Assembly: GCF_002860125.1 (NCBI RefSeq)
Contig: NZ_PGVA01000024.1
Location: 202,481 to 266,480 of the forward strand
Direction: 5' to 3'
Length of the DNA: 64,000 nt
From: Bacillus canaveralius
Lineage (GTDB): Bacteria; Bacillota; Bacilli; Bacillales; Cytobacillaceae
Each line of letters opens with the position of its first letter. Position 1 is the first letter of the stretch. The position numbers and the translations under genes were made by a program. Positions 17,075 to 26,937 of the stretch are shown here, one piece after another. Below the pieces are notes generated by a model. It did not search any database. It was not told where the DNA came from and was given only the letters and a program-made list of their open reading frames with translations.

Positions 17075-18403
17075 GTGCCAGTAAAAACATCAATATTAGC
17101 GGCAAAAATGGCTCATAAGGCGAGCCGCATATTACATAAAAGCGGGAGCAACCTGCCAGGTGTAGTAGCACGAAAAATCGATAAGGACATCTTGAAAAAG
17201 TTAGCAAACAATACTGATAAAATCATTTTTATCAGTGGAACGAACGGCAAGACGACAACCTCCCAAATCGTCGGGCATATCCTCAGCGAAAATGGTTTTC
17301 GTATAATACATAATTCTGAAGGTTCCAATATGATTACCGGCATCACAACAGCATTCATTAAAAACGAAGGGCTACTGAGAAGGAAAAAAGCTGATATAGC
17401 AGTCATAGAGATTGATGAAGGTTCAATTGAAAGAGTAACGAAAGAAATCCAGCCAGGACTGATGGTTTTTACAAACTTCTTTCGGGATCAGCTCGATCGT
17501 TTTGGGGAAATTGACATTCTGGTTAATAAAATTGGTGACGTTTTAAAGCGAACTGCGGTAAAACTTATTTTAAATGCAGATGATCCTTTCGTCACCCGTT
17601 TAGGCTATCTCGGCTTGGAAGCCGAATACTTCGGTTTAGGCAAGCATGCTTTTGCTTTTGAGCAGCACAATATGATTGAATCTACGTTTTGTCCTCAATG
17701 TGGCGAACGTCTTCAATACAAACACACTCACTATGGGCAGATTGGCCATTATAGCTGCCCATGCGGTTTTGGACGCAAAAGTCCTAAATATGAAATCAAG
17801 CATTTGGAAGTGAATGAAGGCTTATCTATAAAGACAAACGTTGGAGACTTTTCTGTACCTATTTTGGGTTCGTATAACGCCATCAATGCTTTGGCTGCCA
17901 TCAGCGTTTGTATAGAAAGCGGCCTGAGTCCTGAACAAATCCAAAATGCGCTATCAACATTTCACGTCGAAAACGGACGGATGGAACGGTTCGAACACAG
18001 GGATAACCATGTAGTGTTAAATCTGGCTAAGAACCCGGCCGGCATGAATGTCAGTTTATCGGAATCAAACATGAACCATGAGCGAAAACAGTATTTGCTC
18101 CCTTTAAATGATTTAGGCGATGACGGCCGGGATATATCCTGGATTTGGGACGCTGATTATGAAAAGATAAACAGCAGTCTTACTGACCGGATCATATGCA
18201 GCGGTTTAAGGGCAGAGGACATGGCTGTCCGTTTAAAGTATGCTGGCATCCCTGAACACAAACTGGAAATCATCCAAAATGTCGACCTTGCAGTGGAGGA
18301 ACTATTGAAAAGACAGCTGAACAGCTATGTCGTCACCAACTATTCAGCCCTGCAGCCAACAAGAAAAGCGTTTGTAAATCGGTTGAAAAATGTTAAGGGG
18401 TGA
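17075..18403 (+). CDS. murT: Lipid II isoglutaminyl synthase subunit MurT
   Basis: 442 residues. A Mur ligase with the ATP-binding SGTNGKTTT motif near 54, a ribbon with four cysteines in MurT (CPQCGERL near 200 and CPCGFG near 222) and a C-terminal DUF1727-type domain ([11 protein letters not shown]). With GatD it amidates the D-Glu of lipid II to D-isoglutamine at the membrane face. GTG 17075 with AGAGG upstream is the start. The following gatD overlaps by translation coupling, which confirms the pair. Confidence 0.95.
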   Translation: MPVKTSILAAKMAHKASRILHKSGSNLPGVVARKIDKDILKKLANNTDKIIFISGTNGKTTTSQIVGHILSENGFRIIHNSEGSNMITGITTAFIKNEGLLRRKKADIAVIEIDEGSIERVTKEIQPGLMVFTNFFRDQLDRFGEIDILVNKIGDVLKRTAVKLILNADDPFVTRLGYLGLEAEYFGLGKHAFAFEQHNMIESTFCPQCGERLQYKHTHYGQIGHYSCPCGFGRKSPKYEIKHLEVNEGLSIKTNVGDFSVPILGSYNAINALAAISVCIESGLSPEQIQNALSTFHVENGRMERFEHRDNHVVLNLAKNPAGMNVSLSESNMNHERKQYLLPLNDLGDDGRDISWIWDADYEKINSSLTDRIICSGLRAEDMAVRLKYAGIPEHKLEIIQNVDLAVEELLKRQLNSYVVTNYSALQPTRKAFVNRLKNVKG

Positions 18404-18408
18404 TCATT

Positions 18409-19167
18409 TTGGAAAGGAAAGTTCCGTTACAATCATCCAAACAGCTGACTTTGTATTATTTTTTTCCGGACAAGCTCAATCTCTATGGTGATCGTGGCAA
18501 TATTATCAGCTTAGCCAAGCGCTCTGAGTGGCGAGGAATTAATCTAAATATAAAAGAAATAAGAAGCACAGATGGCGTAACACTAGAAGATATGGATTTA
18601 TTTTTTATAGGCGGGGGAAGCGACAGGGAACAGAGCGTAGCAACAGCTGAACTGCAGAACATCAAGATCCAATTAAAAGAAAAAATCGAAAGCGGAGTCC
18701 CAGGCCTGACCATTTGTGGCGGATATCAATTTTTGGGCAACCAATATATTGATGCAAACGGTAATGAATTGGAGTGTTTAGGAATATTGGACTTTTATAC
18801 AGTAGCAAAGCAACCGAGGCTTACCGGGAATATTCTAGTCCAGTCTGAGTTATTTGGGGAAATCGTCGGGTTTGAAAACCATGCCGGACGAACTTATCAT
18901 TCTTATCGCCCATTAGGGAAAGTGGAAAAAGGAAGCGGGAACAACGATGATAGTGGATTAGAGGGTTTGCTGTATAAAAACTTGATCGGAACCTATTTGC
19001 ACGGGCCTATCCTGCCAAAGAATCCTGCTATCTCCGACTATTTAATCGCCAAGGCGATTGAACATCGCTACGATGAAGACACTGCCTCCGCATGGATAAC
19101 ACAATTAGATGATTATTTAGAACATCTCACAAGGAAACAGGTATGTAAGAGAGTGAAGAATGGCTGA
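18409..19167 (+). CDS. gatD: Lipid II isoglutaminyl synthase glutamine amidotransferase subunit GatD
   Basis: About 252 residues of the CobB/CobQ-like glutaminase type. [11 protein letters not shown] near 100 carries the nucleophilic Cys and [13 protein letters not shown] near 198 the catalytic His. It supplies ammonia to MurT. AAGGGGTGA at the end of murT favours TTG 18409; the alternative GTG 18400 overlaps the murT stop but would lie inside the ribosome binding site. Length and order match murT-gatD operons of other Firmicutes. Confidence 0.94.
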   Translation: MERKVPLQSSKQLTLYYFFPDKLNLYGDRGNIISLAKRSEWRGINLNIKEIRSTDGVTLEDMDLFFIGGGSDREQSVATAELQNIKIQLKEKIESGVPGLTICGGYQFLGNQYIDANGNELECLGILDFYTVAKQPRLTGNILVQSELFGEIVGFENHAGRTYHSYRPLGKVEKGSGNNDDSGLEGLLYKNLIGTYLHGPILPKNPAISDYLIAKAIEHRYDEDTASAWITQLDDYLEHLTRKQVCKRVKNG

Positions 19168-19278
19168 AAACGGGCTCCGTAACACAACGACAATAGAAAC
19201 GACTGAAGAATTTGGGGGAAATCTAAATTATCGGTAATTGCTTAAATCTTAGTTGCGGTGCATTGCATATATACAAAA

Positions 19279-19306
19279 AAACCAGTTGCCAATTGGCGAC
19301 TGGTTT
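19279..19306 (+). terminator. Terminator downstream of murT-gatD
   Basis: AAACCAGTTGCC and GGCGACTGGTTT pair around an AATT loop with one G-U pair. It lies about 110 bp after gatD. Confidence 0.7.
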
Positions 19307-19616
19307 GGATTTAAAGATTAAAAGCCACGTATGCCGTATTAATATAAGAAAGTTTTAAACCACCACTCCTTAAAGTGGGTGTTCGCAGAAACCTTCCTGC
19401 ATGTCCTCCTTGTCATATAGACAGAGGCTTGTCATTTCAGCTTCAATTAAAACTCCCGATTACAGCTTAAAGGTTAAAACTTTATTATGATTACGAACAA
19501 CGCAGCCAGTATTACTATAATACCCATTTCACATGTAAAGTTCAATGATTAATGATTACTATGAAAGGATATGAAAGGAAAAAGTGACGGCTGTTCAGCC
19601 TCCGTTGATCTTCGTA
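19307..19616. other. Intergenic region with a CCACT/AGTGG hairpin
   Basis: No gene seen. A short hairpin at 19359-19383 (ACCACCACT / AGTGGGTGTT) resembles the subterminal hairpins of IS200/IS605 elements, but no transposase is present, so this is only a possible relic. Confidence 0.3.
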
Positions 19617-19766
19617 TTAATCGTCAATAAGCGATCTTATCGTATCTTTAGTTTCCTTATTTTCAGCTACTGACATTGACTTAGAAGTTCGATCTTTGCC
19701 AGTGCCATAATGGTAATCGGTTAACGTTCCGGTATCTTTTGGCGGGTATTTTTGCTTATCGTCCAT
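19617..19766 (-). CDS. Small hypothetical protein, 49 aa
   Basis: MDDKQKYPPKDTGTLTDYHY at the N-terminus, then a hydrophilic chain ending TIRSLIDD. AGGAGG lies six bases upstream of ATG 19766. Charged, no membrane segment or Cys. It resembles the short, charged proteins common in sporulating Bacillaceae but no family is recognised. Confidence 0.55.
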   Translation of the reverse strand: MDDKQKYPPKDTGTLTDYHYGTGKDRTSKSMSVAENKETKDTIRSLIDD

Positions 19767-20005
19767 TCTCTTCCTCCTAACCATTTGAAAATAGTCTTAA
19801 AGTTATTATCACTGAAAGGAGCAGTAATTATTCACATGGTATAACTAGGATCTGTCGGATTGACTAGAACGATAATCAGCATGAAGGCTTTCTTGTTCTG
19901 CATAGCATAAGGAAATAGATTTTTTGTGCATCAATTATCCATTGTCAAGCATCCTTTGATCGACTGGCTTAGAAATGAGCTGCAAGCTGTCATCCTTTCG
20001 GCAGG

Positions 20006-20152
20006 TTATTCTGCATTTTTAGGTAGTGGTGCCCCTAAACCTTGAGGATTTGACTCATCATCTATTTTTTCTTTTCCTTTGCCCTTTTTTAGTCCTTCGA
20101 ATTCATTATGCTCAAGTAAGTTGTCGTCAAAACTGAACTTGTTGTCTTTCAC
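20006..20152 (-). CDS. Small hypothetical protein, 48 aa
   Basis: Reads KDNKFSFDDNLLEHNEFEGL, a KKGKGKEK basic stretch, and ends GAPLPKNAE. GGAGGTG is seven bases before GTG 20152; the ATG at 20158 is too close to the GGAGG. Hydrophilic and probably disordered. Like the neighbouring small gene it stands alone on the minus strand; function unknown. Confidence 0.55.
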   Translation of the reverse strand: MKDNKFSFDDNLLEHNEFEGLKKGKGKEKIDDESNPQGLGAPLPKNAE

Positions 20153-20438
20153 ACGCATCACCTCCATTTAAATAAGTTGTGTAGAAAAGATGAAAGTATA
20201 CTTATAAAAACATATGTTTTATTTGATTTAACAAGACAGGGGTAGATTTTTTTCCGTATGTAAGAAAAATACAGGCTTAGAAACTCCCCTTTGCAATCCT
20301 CTCTCACAGCCTTTTTGTCTGCCACTAGAAATTGTGGTTGACTCTTACAACCTAAGCCTTATGGTAATGCACTTTCTTTAATTTTCCCTTATATTCACAG
20401 ATATTTTGTCGCAAGTTAAGGAGTAGGAGGTGATTTAT

Positions 20439-20645
20439 TTGGACGAAAACGAACTTACACAGCTTTTTCCAGAGCCAAATGACCTTAGGGGATATCAAGC
20501 ACACTGTGCTGAACATTCTCCTCGTTGGGAAGGTCAATGTAAATCAAACAATTATGACGCGTTCGAGGATGCGAAGGCACACGATGAGGGTGCACATGGT
20601 GGAAAAAGGACTGCCACTGTGTCCCGGAGCAGTTGCACTCCTTAG
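20439..20645 (+). CDS. Small cysteine-containing hypothetical protein, 68 aa
   Basis: Starts at TTG 20439 after AGGAGGTGA; the frame opens at GTG 20430, but that codon overlaps the AGGAGG. Begins LDENELTQLFPEPNDLRGYQ and contains three Cys (AHCAEHSP, GQCKS, SSCTP) and a KAHDEGAHGGKRT segment. Soluble, no signal peptide. A terminator follows, supporting a real transcription unit. Function unknown. Confidence 0.6.
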   Translation: MDENELTQLFPEPNDLRGYQAHCAEHSPRWEGQCKSNNYDAFEDAKAHDEGAHGGKRTATVSRSSCTP

Positions 20646-20653
20646 TTACAGAT

Positions 20654-20679
20654 AAGAGTAGCCTAAAACGGTTACTCTT
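20654..20679 (+). terminator. Intrinsic terminator
   Basis: AAGAGTAGCC and GGTTACTCTT pair with a six-base loop, followed by TTGTGTT, nine bases after the small gene. Confidence 0.75.
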
Positions 20680-20842
20680 TTGTGTTATTCGAAATGGTTA
20701 ACCAGAAGTATCGGCTGACCTTTAATATGAACTGGCAGGTAGTTTAAAAAGAAAAACTTGTGTATCGCATGAGACCCAAATTTGTGTATGAAGAAAAACG
20801 TCTCATACAACCCGGTCCTTTTTGATTGGATGTTTTATTACA

Positions 20843-21766
20843 TCACAAAGAAACAGTTGGTTCGAGCACAGTCAATGTATTATTTACCGTATCGAGATTA
20901 ACAGTAGCACCTATTGGAATAGCAGCTTTATAAACACCGTGCCCTGTAGCAAGGTTGACCATTAAAGGTTTTCCCAACGGGACTAACCAATCATTAATTA
21001 AGTCTTGATACGTTGTCTGATAAGATACAAGGCAATCCGTACATTGTCCCATGATAATTCCAAGACAATCCTGGAATTTACCTGACATCGTGAGTTGCGT
21101 AAAATACCGAAAAATCGTTGTAGTAGGTGCATGAATTTCTTCTAAAAAGAGTATTTTTCCTCGTGTATCAATTTCAAATGGAGTACAAAGGGTATTGAGT
21201 AACGAAGTCATATTCCCACCTACTATTGGACCCGTTACATTGCCTGGTACCAAACTCATCAGAGGCATATCCGGTGGATTTTGGATAGTCCTGGGAGAAA
21301 CCGATGTAGAGGTTGCTTCGAAGAATTGATTAAAATTATAAGCAGGTGTGTCTGGTTTAAAATCAATAAGCATCAGACTGTGGAAGGTAATTAAATTGCT
21401 AAATTGATACAAACTATTTAGTAAAACTGTTATATCACTATAACCAGATAAGATTTTAGGGTTCTCGCTTATCACTGCAAAATCTAAATAAGGAAGAATG
21501 GTCTGAACCCCAGTCCCTCCTCGTGTTGGTAGTATCATTTTCACTCCCGGATCTCTGAACATATTCATTACATCCTCGGCCCTTTGCGTTGCTGGTGCAG
21601 CTACGATGCCCTCATAGGCATAAACATGCCTGCCGAAGACTACATTAAAGCCCATATCTCTCAAGGTTTGTACTCTGGCATTAATAATATTAGCATCAAG
21701 AGGGCTGCCAGGTGTAACCAATCCTATCGTATCTCCTCTTTGCAACAACGGTGGTCGTATCGCCAT
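20843..21766 (-). CDS. S66 family LD-carboxypeptidase / MccF-like peptidase
   Basis: 307 residues. Family marks: RGDTIGLVTPGSPLD at the N-terminus, ILSGYSDITVLLNSLY with the nucleophilic Ser near 110, FLEEIHAPTTTIFR with the catalytic Glu, and ATGHGVYKAAIPIGA with the His near 280. S66 enzymes cleave the L,D-peptide bond in murein tetrapeptides or, as MccF, inactivate microcin C-like antibiotics. ATG 21766 follows GAGAGG; the frame from 21826 adds about 20 unsupported residues. No signal peptide, so it acts in the cytoplasm. Confidence 0.9.
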   Translation of the reverse strand: MAIRPPLLQRGDTIGLVTPGSPLDANIINARVQTLRDMGFNVVFGRHVYAYEGIVAAPATQRAEDVMNMFRDPGVKMILPTRGGTGVQTILPYLDFAVISENPKILSGYSDITVLLNSLYQFSNLITFHSLMLIDFKPDTPAYNFNQFFEATSTSVSPRTIQNPPDMPLMSLVPGNVTGPIVGGNMTSLLNTLCTPFEIDTRGKILFLEEIHAPTTTIFRYFTQLTMSGKFQDCLGIIMGQCTDCLVSYQTTYQDLINDWLVPLGKPLMVNLATGHGVYKAAIPIGATVNLDTVNNTLTVLEPTVSL

Positions 21767-22368
21767 TTTTTCCTCTCCCTGTGTTCTCTTCAATTTTTTT
21801 TGGCTCCAGGCCACTCTAAATCGCAAGCTTACAAAGTCATAACCAATATTTTCAACTCATGTCAATAATGTTTCTTTTATTTCCAACTCCAGCTACTTTC
21901 AGCATTCCGGTATCTTCATTGACCTTTTCGTGTACCGATTCGATTTTGTGTGATAAACCATATGTAGATATATGTGCCTCTGACGGATCCCAACCCGCGC
22001 TCCTTCGTAAGTCATGAACGCGTTTCCCTATGGATTTTTATATACCTCAGATAACTTGCTTTGCGGTGCTTCTCAAACCTTGGCTAGACCCCGGCGTTCT
22101 TTCCATTCGAAACTACAGAGCATCATTACAAATGTATATGAAAAGACAGTTTATTTTATCAACAAATAATGATATGAGACCTTCTATATATATTTTTCAA
22201 TTCAATCCATCTCGGTATTGCTTAGTTGTGCTATCTGTCTGGCACCTCAACGCAAACAACAAAACCTCATCAATTATTGAACTTGTCAGAATAAATGGAA
22301 TACCCCCTCATATAATGGTAATGTTTACAAGCTTTGCAGCTATCTATTATTTTAGGGGAGTGATTTGA
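21767..22368. other. Intergenic region upstream of fdhA
   Basis: About 600 bp without a credible gene. A 112-codon open frame on the plus strand (22030-22368) lacks a ribosome binding site and protein-like composition. The part next to fdhA is AT-rich and contains TATAAT at 22312-22317, a possible promoter element without a well-spaced -35. Confidence 0.4.
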
Positions 22369-23586
22369 ATGGCCGGTAACAAAGCGGTAGTGTATGTTGA
22401 ACCAGGAAAAGTAGAAGTTCGCGACATTAGCTATCCAGATCTGGTTCTAAGAGATGGACCCGGGGTGAACCCATTGAATGTCGGAAGAAAATGTAACCAT
22501 GGTGTGATCCTTAAGGTTGTTACGACTAACATTTGTGGCAGCGACCAGCATATGGTACGAGGTCGGACGACAGCACCAAGTGGTTTGGTATTGGGTCATG
22601 AGATAACAGGCGAGGTTATTGAAGTAGGAAGTGATGTTGAATTTATCAAGAAGGGGGATTTAGTTTCTGTACCATTTAATATCGCGTGTGGCCGATGCAG
22701 GAGCTGTAGGGAACAACATACGCATGTTTGTGATAATGTAAATCCCGACCGTCCAGGTTCGGCATACGGATACGTGGATATGGGTGGCTGGGTCGGCGGA
22801 CAATCGGAGTACGTAATGGTTCCTTATGCTGATTTCCAGCTGCTGAAATTTCCTGATAAGGATCAAGCAATGGAGAAAATTCTTGATTTAACAATGCTTT
22901 CCGACATTTTTCCAACAGGATATCACGGTGCTGTCAGTGCCGGAGTAAAGCCAGGCGCGACCGTTTATGTTGCGGGGGCGGGTCCGGTAGGCCTGGCTGC
23001 TGCTCATTCAGCACAACTGTTGGGAGCATCTGCCGTTATTGTTGGTGACTTGAATGGTGAACGTTTGGCACAAGCTCAAAGCTTTGGCTGTGAGACAGTA
23101 AACTTACGGGAGTACCCAAATCTTGCTGAACAAATTGAGCAAATTTTAGGCGTTCCAGAAGTTGACTGTGCCATAGACTGTGTTGGCTTTGAAGCACATG
23201 GCCACGGCATGTCCCATGGAGAGGCTCCAGCAACTGTTTTGAATTCGATTATGGAAGTTACCAGAGCAGGAGGACGACTGGGTATTCCTGGACTGTACGT
23301 GACCGGGGATCCTGGTGCTGTTGATGATGATGCCAAATTCGGCACTTTAAAAATCCGGCTTGGTTTAGGCTGGGCAAAGGCTCACACCTTTGTGACCGGA
23401 CAAACGCCAGTCATGAAGTACCATCGGGAACTAATGATGGCGATTTTGAGCGGCAGAGCCCAAATTGCCAAAGCTGTAAATGCTACGTTAATTTCTCTTG
23501 ATGAAGCTCCTAGTGGCTACAAAGAGTTCGATAGCGGCGCATCGAAAAAATTTGTCATTGACCCACACGGCCTGGTGAAAAATTAG
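22369..23586 (+). CDS. fdhA: Glutathione-independent formaldehyde dehydrogenase
   Basis: 405 residues, zinc-dependent medium-chain dehydrogenase closely resembling Pseudomonas putida FdhA throughout. Catalytic zinc region TTNICGSDQHMVRGR (about 51-65) and GHEITGEV, structural zinc cysteines CGRCRSCREQHTHVC (about 104-118), and NAD-binding GAGPVGLAA near 204. It oxidises formaldehyde to formate with bound NAD and without glutathione. AGGGGAGTG precedes ATG 22369. It is a single-gene unit with a terminator about 165 bp downstream. Confidence 0.93.
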   Translation: MAGNKAVVYVEPGKVEVRDISYPDLVLRDGPGVNPLNVGRKCNHGVILKVVTTNICGSDQHMVRGRTTAPSGLVLGHEITGEVIEVGSDVEFIKKGDLVSVPFNIACGRCRSCREQHTHVCDNVNPDRPGSAYGYVDMGGWVGGQSEYVMVPYADFQLLKFPDKDQAMEKILDLTMLSDIFPTGYHGAVSAGVKPGATVYVAGAGPVGLAAAHSAQLLGASAVIVGDLNGERLAQAQSFGCETVNLREYPNLAEQIEQILGVPEVDCAIDCVGFEAHGHGMSHGEAPATVLNSIMEVTRAGGRLGIPGLYVTGDPGAVDDDAKFGTLKIRLGLGWAKAHTFVTGQTPVMKYHRELMMAILSGRAQIAKAVNATLISLDEAPSGYKEFDSGASKKFVIDPHGLVKN

Positions 23587-23750
23587 TTGTTCGATTGTTG
23601 GCGGCCAATTCCAGTCTGCTGAACCTCATTGTTCTTTACATTGCTTCAATCAAACTCGTACCAATAACATCGTTCTGTTTACTTAGGTTCCATTGGATCC
23701 GCGGGAACTGATGGGTAAATATGGATTCATCGAAATCTGAAAAAAACGAA

Positions 23751-23782
23751 ACAACCCTTTATGAAATGCCGTAAAGGGTTGT
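23751..23782 (+). terminator. Terminator downstream of fdhA
   Basis: ACAACCCTTTA and TAAAGGGTTGT form an 11-bp perfect stem with a 10-base loop. The rest of the 23.6-24.1 kb gap shows no gene. Confidence 0.65.
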
Positions 23783-24137
23783 AGCCGTTATTCAATTCAA
23801 TCATGGAATGAAAAATTTTTATCAACTGCGCACCCCGTTCAACAGAAAGAAGTTAAATTAAACTTGAAAGTAGTTGTTCATAATTCCTTGGGGATTTTTC
23901 AAAATTCTTTGGAATAAGGACAAATAACACATAGCTGTTATTCTGGGTGGGATTGGACTGCTTTTATTAAAAGTCAAGAAAATCATTTGTAAGTCATATA
24001 TTCAATATACATATATATAATGTCACACATTATATATAATCTTGTGTACATAAAGTCGTCTAAAAATTTTTTCAGGAAATGTTAGGGGATTCCATTCTTA
24101 TATGATAGTTTACATAAAAAAATTTAAAAGTAAAAAA

Positions 24138-24170
24138 ACAAAACCACCTCAAAGTCTTGTGGTGTTTTTA
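24138..24170 (-). terminator. Terminator downstream of the three-helix protein
   Basis: AAAACCAC and GTGGTGTTTT pair with one bulge around CTCAAAGTCTT; on the minus strand the stem is followed by a U-rich run. It lies 66 bp after the minus-strand gene at 24236-24499. Confidence 0.6.
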
Positions 24171-24235
24171 AAAAATCAACTTTAATAAAATTTCTAAATT
24201 TACTTTGTAAAAGGATTTTACACTTTAGTAGTTAT

Positions 24236-24499
24236 TTAGAAGAATAATATGTAGCCTACAAGGGCCATTAATAAGAACAAGACGTTTCCTAGATTATTTA
24301 ATTTCTTAGGTTTTTCTTTAGAAATTTGGTTACTTAGTAAAATGAATAAACTGGTGCCAACCAAGATAATTAAAGCTTTTAAAAACCATTGCACACTTAA
24401 ACCATTAGTATGTGTAACAATAAAATTAATAAAGATAGCCCATAATAAACCTAAAAATCCAGATAATAGCAGGTAAACAACCTTTTCACTTGTCTTCAT
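24236..24499 (-). CDS. Small three-helix membrane protein, possible immunity protein
   Basis: 87 residues with three hydrophobic helices (VVYLLLSGFLGLLWAIFINF; FLKALIILVGTSLFILL; NVLFLLMALVGYILFF) and a Lys-rich inner loop. AAAGGAG precedes ATG 24499. It is divergent from a secreted cysteine-rich peptide gene; small multi-helix proteins beside bacteriocin genes are often immunity proteins, which is the basis for that suggestion. No family recognised. Confidence 0.65.
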   Translation of the reverse strand: MKTSEKVVYLLLSGFLGLLWAIFINFIVTHTNGLSVQWFLKALIILVGTSLFILLSNQISKEKPKKLNNLGNVLFLLMALVGYILFF

Positions 24500-24611
24500 A
24501 ACCTCAACTCCTTTCTATAATAGTAAGATAATTCTATATATTTTGTCAATTGGTGTTTACACTAATTTACATACTTGTTATTATATATAAAAAGTTACAA
24601 GAGGAGTTAAA

Positions 24612-25362
24612 ATGAAAAAATTGTTGTTTAGCTTGATTTCTTTTGTACTGTTGTTCAGTCTTTTGCCCCCTAATGCTATGACTAAAGCCGAAACAAAAAT
24701 ATCTGATCAAGAAAGTTTTTTGGACGCTATAAAAAAGAGTGATAGTTTCAAAGAATACAAGAAGTACCTTATTGAGAAAGAACCAACTATCTTAAACCCT
24801 GTTACTGATGAGAATAATAATCATATAGGTTATATAGCCCAGTTCGAGATTGATTTTGAAAAGGATTTCAAAGCAGAAAAAGGATCTATTAACTTTTAAC
24901 TTTCTATTAACTTACATAATTGATTTTTCAGAGGACGAAATGTTAGAGGGTTTGTTAGATTATAGCAATGTAGTTAGTGAAAAGAAGATCTATTTTAATA
25001 ATTTTGGAACTGGTGAAACAGTAACATATGATTCTCCGATATACCTGAACTTCAAGAAGTTGTAGTAATGCTCAACAGGAAGCTAATGCTGTAGTTGAAA
25101 AAGCTAATATTCAATTGCAGTCAGGAACAGGAGATGTATCTACACAGGCAGCTGGCGAGGTTTGTTGGTTATGCTCAAATATCAATCAGGCGGCGGTGAT
25201 TATTCAGGTGCTTGTGCTGCTTTTGTTGGTGCGGCCTGCCGTTGGGGAGATAAACTTCCTTATGGAAGAGTACTATGTTCAGCTGCTATAGTTATAGGAT
25301 GTTATGTACCAAAATACACAATTTGTGTTGAGGGAAAGTGGATGACATCATGTCCAATGTAA
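24612..25362 (+). pseudogene. Secreted cysteine-rich (bacteriocin-like) protein gene with three frameshifts
   Basis: MKKLLFSLISFVLLFSLLPP opens a clear signal peptide after AAGAGGAG. The protein sequence then continues across frames: QFEIDFEKDFKAEKG (frame 1, stop 24899), DFSEDEMLEGLLDYSNVVSE (frame 2, stop 25065), NAQQEANAVVEKANIQLQSG to AAGEVCWLC (frame 3, to about 25172), then SGGGDYSGACAAFVGAACRW to the stop at 25362 (frame 2). The reconstructed C-terminus has eight Cys and a hydrophobic stretch, a layout like a leader plus disulfide-rich bacteriocin. At least three indels inactivate it, unless the assembly is wrong here. Confidence 0.65.
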
Positions 25363-25407
25363 AGTGCCTCTTATATATTAAAATATAATTAAAATGTAAA
25401 ACCACAG

Positions 25408-25450
25408 AATACCCCCGACTTTAGATACAGCCTAAATTGGGGGTATTTTT
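25408..25450 (+). terminator. Terminator of the cysteine-rich peptide gene
   Basis: AATACCCCCGACTTTAG and CTAAATTGGGGGTATT pair, followed by TTTTG. A strong, intact terminator after a broken gene. Confidence 0.85.
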
Positions 25451-25551
25451 GTAAATTACATACAATTAGTAAATACTATATTTAGGTTTTACCTTGGATA
25501 AATGATTGTAGGTTTAATATATAAAGCACACATTAATGAAATGCATTTTTG

Positions 25552-26025
25552 CTACTTAAACTTCTCAAAATAATTCACTATCCATCTTTTTTGATTATCT
25601 ACAATGAATTTTTCTGCAAGGATTAGACGTTGAACAAGTTCTTTCTTTGATAATTTCATATACTTATTATGTGTATTATCTATATTTCGATTTGATTTTA
25701 TTCTTCGAAAATCAAATTCATCTGAATTTGTATTCAAGGTTGACTTTTTATTACTGCTATTCTCTTTTTGTTTATAAGTTAGACTATGTTGTTTATAATA
25801 ATCGTATAGTTGCTCATTTGTTCTAATTGTATTAGGGTGAATACCTTTCCCTTTAGGATCAATTTTTTTTGAGATTTCGGCTATATTACTATATGTAACA
25901 GGCTCACCATTCTGAATTAATAAATCAATTGCTTGAATGCCGATCTCTACTGATCGGTTACTACGTTTTCGGTGACTTTCTTTAAGCCACGGTCTATCAT
26001 TTATCGTATTGAATGTGTGGCTCAT
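25552..26025 (-). CDS. Tn554-type transposition accessory protein (TnpC/DUF6262-like)
   Basis: 157 residues, basic, beginning MSHTFNTINDRPWLKESHRK. GEPVTYSNIAEIS and GIHPNTIRTNEQLYDYY resemble the helix-turn-helix part of TnpC/DUF6262 proteins that accompany Tn554-type tyrosine recombinases. GGGAGG precedes ATG 26025, which overlaps the recombinase end by 29 bp, as in tnpB-tnpC pairs. The recombinase is truncated, so this gene is probably stranded. Confidence 0.65.
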   Translation of the reverse strand: MSHTFNTINDRPWLKESHRKRSNRSVEIGIQAIDLLIQNGEPVTYSNIAEISKKIDPKGKGIHPNTIRTNEQLYDYYKQHSLTYKQKENSSNKKSTLNTNSDEFDFRRIKSNRNIDNTHNKYMKLSKKELVQRLILAEKFIVDNQKRWIVNYFEKFK

Positions 26026-26572
26026 ATTTTTGTTCCTCCCTATACTGTTCAATTAGATTTATTTCTTTTAATTCAGTCCGAGCGTGTTTTCTCATGGCTT
26101 TTGCCTTTTTAACTTCTAAAGTTAACCCCATCGAAGTAAATCGTTTTTCCATATCTTTTGATAGCTCAATCACGTCTAATAATTCATGCTTTTTTTCAGG
26201 TTGTGGTATTTTTGCTTGGCAGCCTAAACATTGCATTTTTATAGGACATACATAATCAGTAACACAAGTGCCACCGATTACATTATTGAATACTCCTACT
26301 TTTTCTTTGTATTCCTCTAGCTCTTTTTCAAGTTCTTCAGGATTACGTAAAACGGCTTCATCTAAGTCAACATAATCAGAGATCACATCATGTAAATCAC
26401 TAACGGACTGAGCTACTTGACTCTGAGTGGGCTCTGAGTAATATTCAGTTACCCCTAGATCACGTTGGTGTAGTATTTTAGCAACAATATCAATTGGTAT
26501 CTTTTGACGTTGAACTGCCTCAGTAGCAAATGCATGACGTAGAAGGTGTGATATCCGTTGGTTATCTGACTT
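25997..26572 (-). pseudogene. Truncated Tn554-type tyrosine recombinase (TnpB-like C-terminus)
   Basis: Only the C-terminal part is present: ISHLLRHAFATEAVQRQ contains the HxxR catalytic motif and LGVTEYYSEPTQSQ the nucleophilic Tyr; a zinc-type Cys cluster (CVTDYVCPIKMQCLGCQAK) follows, as in Tn554 TnpB. The first box Arg and all upstream domains are missing. The open frame continues upstream to 26641 but the added residues do not look homologous. Confidence 0.75.
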
Positions 26573-26641
26573 TTGTTGTAGAAAAACAAATAAGAAAGCA
26601 GAAAAACGAAAAATAAAATCTTCTTTCATTAACGGTTGCAA

Positions 26642-26685
26642 GCTTGAAGATTGGAGCTGTCATTAATGGCAGCTTTTCTTATTGG
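26642..26685. repeat. Dispersed GCTGCCATT-type noncoding repeat, unit A
   Basis: CTTGAAGATTGGAGCTGTC, then ATTAATGGCAGCTTTTCTT, matches repeat units at 39182-39240 and 39811-39960. It adjoins the truncated recombinase. The 296-bp gap up to the BusR gene holds no gene; AGTCCCG and CGGGAC (26747-26789) could pair across about 30 bp. Confidence 0.5.
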
Positions 26686-26937
26686 CAATTGAATTTAATT
26701 GAGGGTTGGTGTCATTGAAATATTATTAGAATCTTCTACGCTTAATAGTCCCGTCCATACTTGTCAAACTTAGTTCGGCATTCCGGGACGGTGGATGGTA
26801 TGTTCACCTAATTCAGCTTGAATGGTTCCTGGTAGTCTGTAATAATGATTTTAAATACGATTGTGCGCAAAAAACCCATAATTCTTCAACAACATTTTTC
26901 CGTATATATTTTTTTAAAAAGGATGGGAATGTAGCTT

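Noticed and set aside
19359..19383. IS200/IS605 end or omega-RNA-like hairpin
   Set aside because: A hairpin with CCACT/AGTGG arms is present but no TnpA or TnpB remnant is nearby, so the claim is not supported.
22030..22368. 112-codon open frame upstream of fdhA
   Set aside because: No ribosome binding site, odd composition and no recognisable domain; it fills the fdhA leader region.
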